From Desulfovibrio fairfieldensis (GTDB lineage: Bacteria > Desulfobacterota > Desulfovibrionia > Desulfovibrionales > Desulfovibrionaceae), in NCBI RefSeq assembly GCF_001553605.1, contig NZ_CP014229.1:1330501-1394500 (forward strand): a DNA stretch of 64,000 bases, written 5' to 3'. Below are positions 63,464 to 64,000 of the stretch, in pieces. The notes below the pieces were generated by a model. That model had not been told where the DNA came from. It searched no databases and saw only the letters and a program-made list of their open reading frames with translations. Made by a program: the position numbers and the translations under genes. Each line of letters begins with the position of its first letter. Within the stretch, counting starts at the first letter, position 1.

Positions 63464-63907
63464 TTGCGCATTGAAAAAATTACGACTGATAAGAAGCGCT
63501 TTCTGGAGCTGCTTTTGCTGGGTGACGAGCAGGAAGACATGATTGACCGCTATCTGGAGCGGGGCGATCTGTTCGCACTCTTTGATCCGGATCTGAAAAG
63601 CCTCTGCGTGGTCACCGACGAAGGCAAGGGAACGTGCGAACTGAAAAATCTGGCAACCTGCGCGCGCTCCCAAGGCCAGGGCTATGCCACGCGCCTGTTG
63701 GAACACGTCTTTCGCCATTATAGCGGCAAATATGAGACCATCCTGGCAGGCACGGGAGAAGAACCGCGCACACTCGCTTTTTATGAGCGTCGCGGCTTTA
63801 TTTTTTCCCATCGGCTGAAAAATTTTTTTACGGACAACTACCGTGAGCCCATTGTGGAATGCGGTGTCCGGCTGGTGGACATGATTTATTTGCGGAGAAG
63901 CCTGTAA
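63464..63907 (+). CDS. GNAT family N-acetyltransferase
   Basis: The 147-residue protein has the acetyl-CoA loop ATCARSQGQGYATRLLEHVF (Q/RxxGxG/A as QGQGYA) and the C-terminal FYERRGFIFSHR motif. It starts at TTG 63464, 7 bases after GGAGGTGA; the nearest ATG alternatives lack this site. The acceptor is unknown. Confidence 0.88.
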   Translation: MRIEKITTDKKRFLELLLLGDEQEDMIDRYLERGDLFALFDPDLKSLCVVTDEGKGTCELKNLATCARSQGQGYATRLLEHVFRHYSGKYETILAGTGEEPRTLAFYERRGFIFSHRLKNFFTDNYREPIVECGVRLVDMIYLRRSL

Positions 63908-63911
63908 GAAA

Positions 63912-63945
63912 GCGGCGGCACGGCATTGCCCGCACCGCCGCGAAA
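63912..63945 (-). terminator. Probable terminator of the gene entering from the right edge
   Basis: GCGGCGG and CCGCCGC pair; on the minus strand TTTCTT follows. Confidence 0.55.
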
Positions 63946-63966
63946 CAGCGGAAAAAGCGCCGGTCT

Positions 63967-64000
63967 TTACTTGGCGGCGCGGGGAACGCGCAGCTTGCGG
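63967..64000 (-). CDS. 3' end of an unidentified gene (window edge)
   Basis: On the minus strand an open frame ends ...RKLRVPRAAK then TAA at 63967-63969, with a terminator-like hairpin downstream. Too short to identify; the basic tail fits a nucleic-acid-binding or ribosomal protein, but this is a guess. Confidence 0.4.
   Translation of the reverse strand, partial: RKLRVPRAAK

Overview
The window is a GC-rich bacterial chromosome segment that reads as a sulfate-reducing Desulfovibrionaceae member, probably a host-associated Desulfovibrio. The evidence is the porin family with a C-terminal aromatic residue, the siroheme/heme gene block, the manganese-type pyrophosphatase, FlgO-type lipoproteins, the many arylsulfotransferase, TTT and DASS transport genes, and very even high-GC codon use. 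The genus call rests on gene content; no rRNA is present.

Layout. 1-1515: end of a CPA2 antiporter and a nitroreductase. 1733-3085: gdhA. 3181-11136: one leftward gene cluster led by a GntR regulator with a good sigma70 promoter, followed by TctB, TctA, an M20 peptidase, TctC, an orphan NitT/TauT-type binding protein and a second M20 peptidase. 11300-22711: an organosulfate island with two leftward operons. Operon 1 is a frameshifted MFS transporter, an aryl-sulfate sulfotransferase (ASST), a glutaredoxin fusion, lipoamide dehydrogenase and a GcvH-like lipoyl carrier. Operon 2 is a second ASST, a DASS/SLC13 permease and an outer-membrane porin. Both start behind the same 18-bp palindromic box, and a divergent Crp/Fnr-type regulator sits beside operon 2. 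22857-29082: a DksA/TraR zinc-finger protein, a UshA-like lipoprotein, tRNA-Leu, and a DUF1786-paaK-DUF456-trmJ run. 29393-31776: an MCP with a near-consensus sigma28 promoter. 31807-38550: flavodoxin-like reductase, ychF, a FlgO-type envelope operon, ispG and proS. 38583-44139: xseA, M23 peptidase, xseB, ispA and dxs. 44162-45616: a family 8 glycosyltransferase pseudogene broken by an IS200-type element. 45613-49939: tilS, a small protein, hemA, a HemX/CcsA protein and a siroheme synthase domain. 50090-57384: two glycosyltransferases, a membrane protein, a YbgF/CpoB-like lipoprotein, dprA and xerC. 57571-64000: ppaC, hslU, tRNA-Lys, dsbD, cheW, a GNAT enzyme and the 3' end of one more gene.

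The strongest candidate for an undescribed system is the 11.3-22.7 kb island. A porin, two inner-membrane anion carriers and two ASSTs without signal peptides could form an import-and-desulfurylation route for organic sulfate esters, under a Crp/Fnr-family regulator that resembles aryl-sensing CprK in its effector domain. The linked glutaredoxin, Lpd and GcvH-like proteins suggest a thiol/lipoyl relay. This function is inferred; the two operons and the shared box are seen directly.

A second theme is a family of dispersed intergenic elements bounded by TAGAGC-like ends. They carry hairpins whose arms differ between copies but still pair, and several overlap the stop codons of neighbouring genes.
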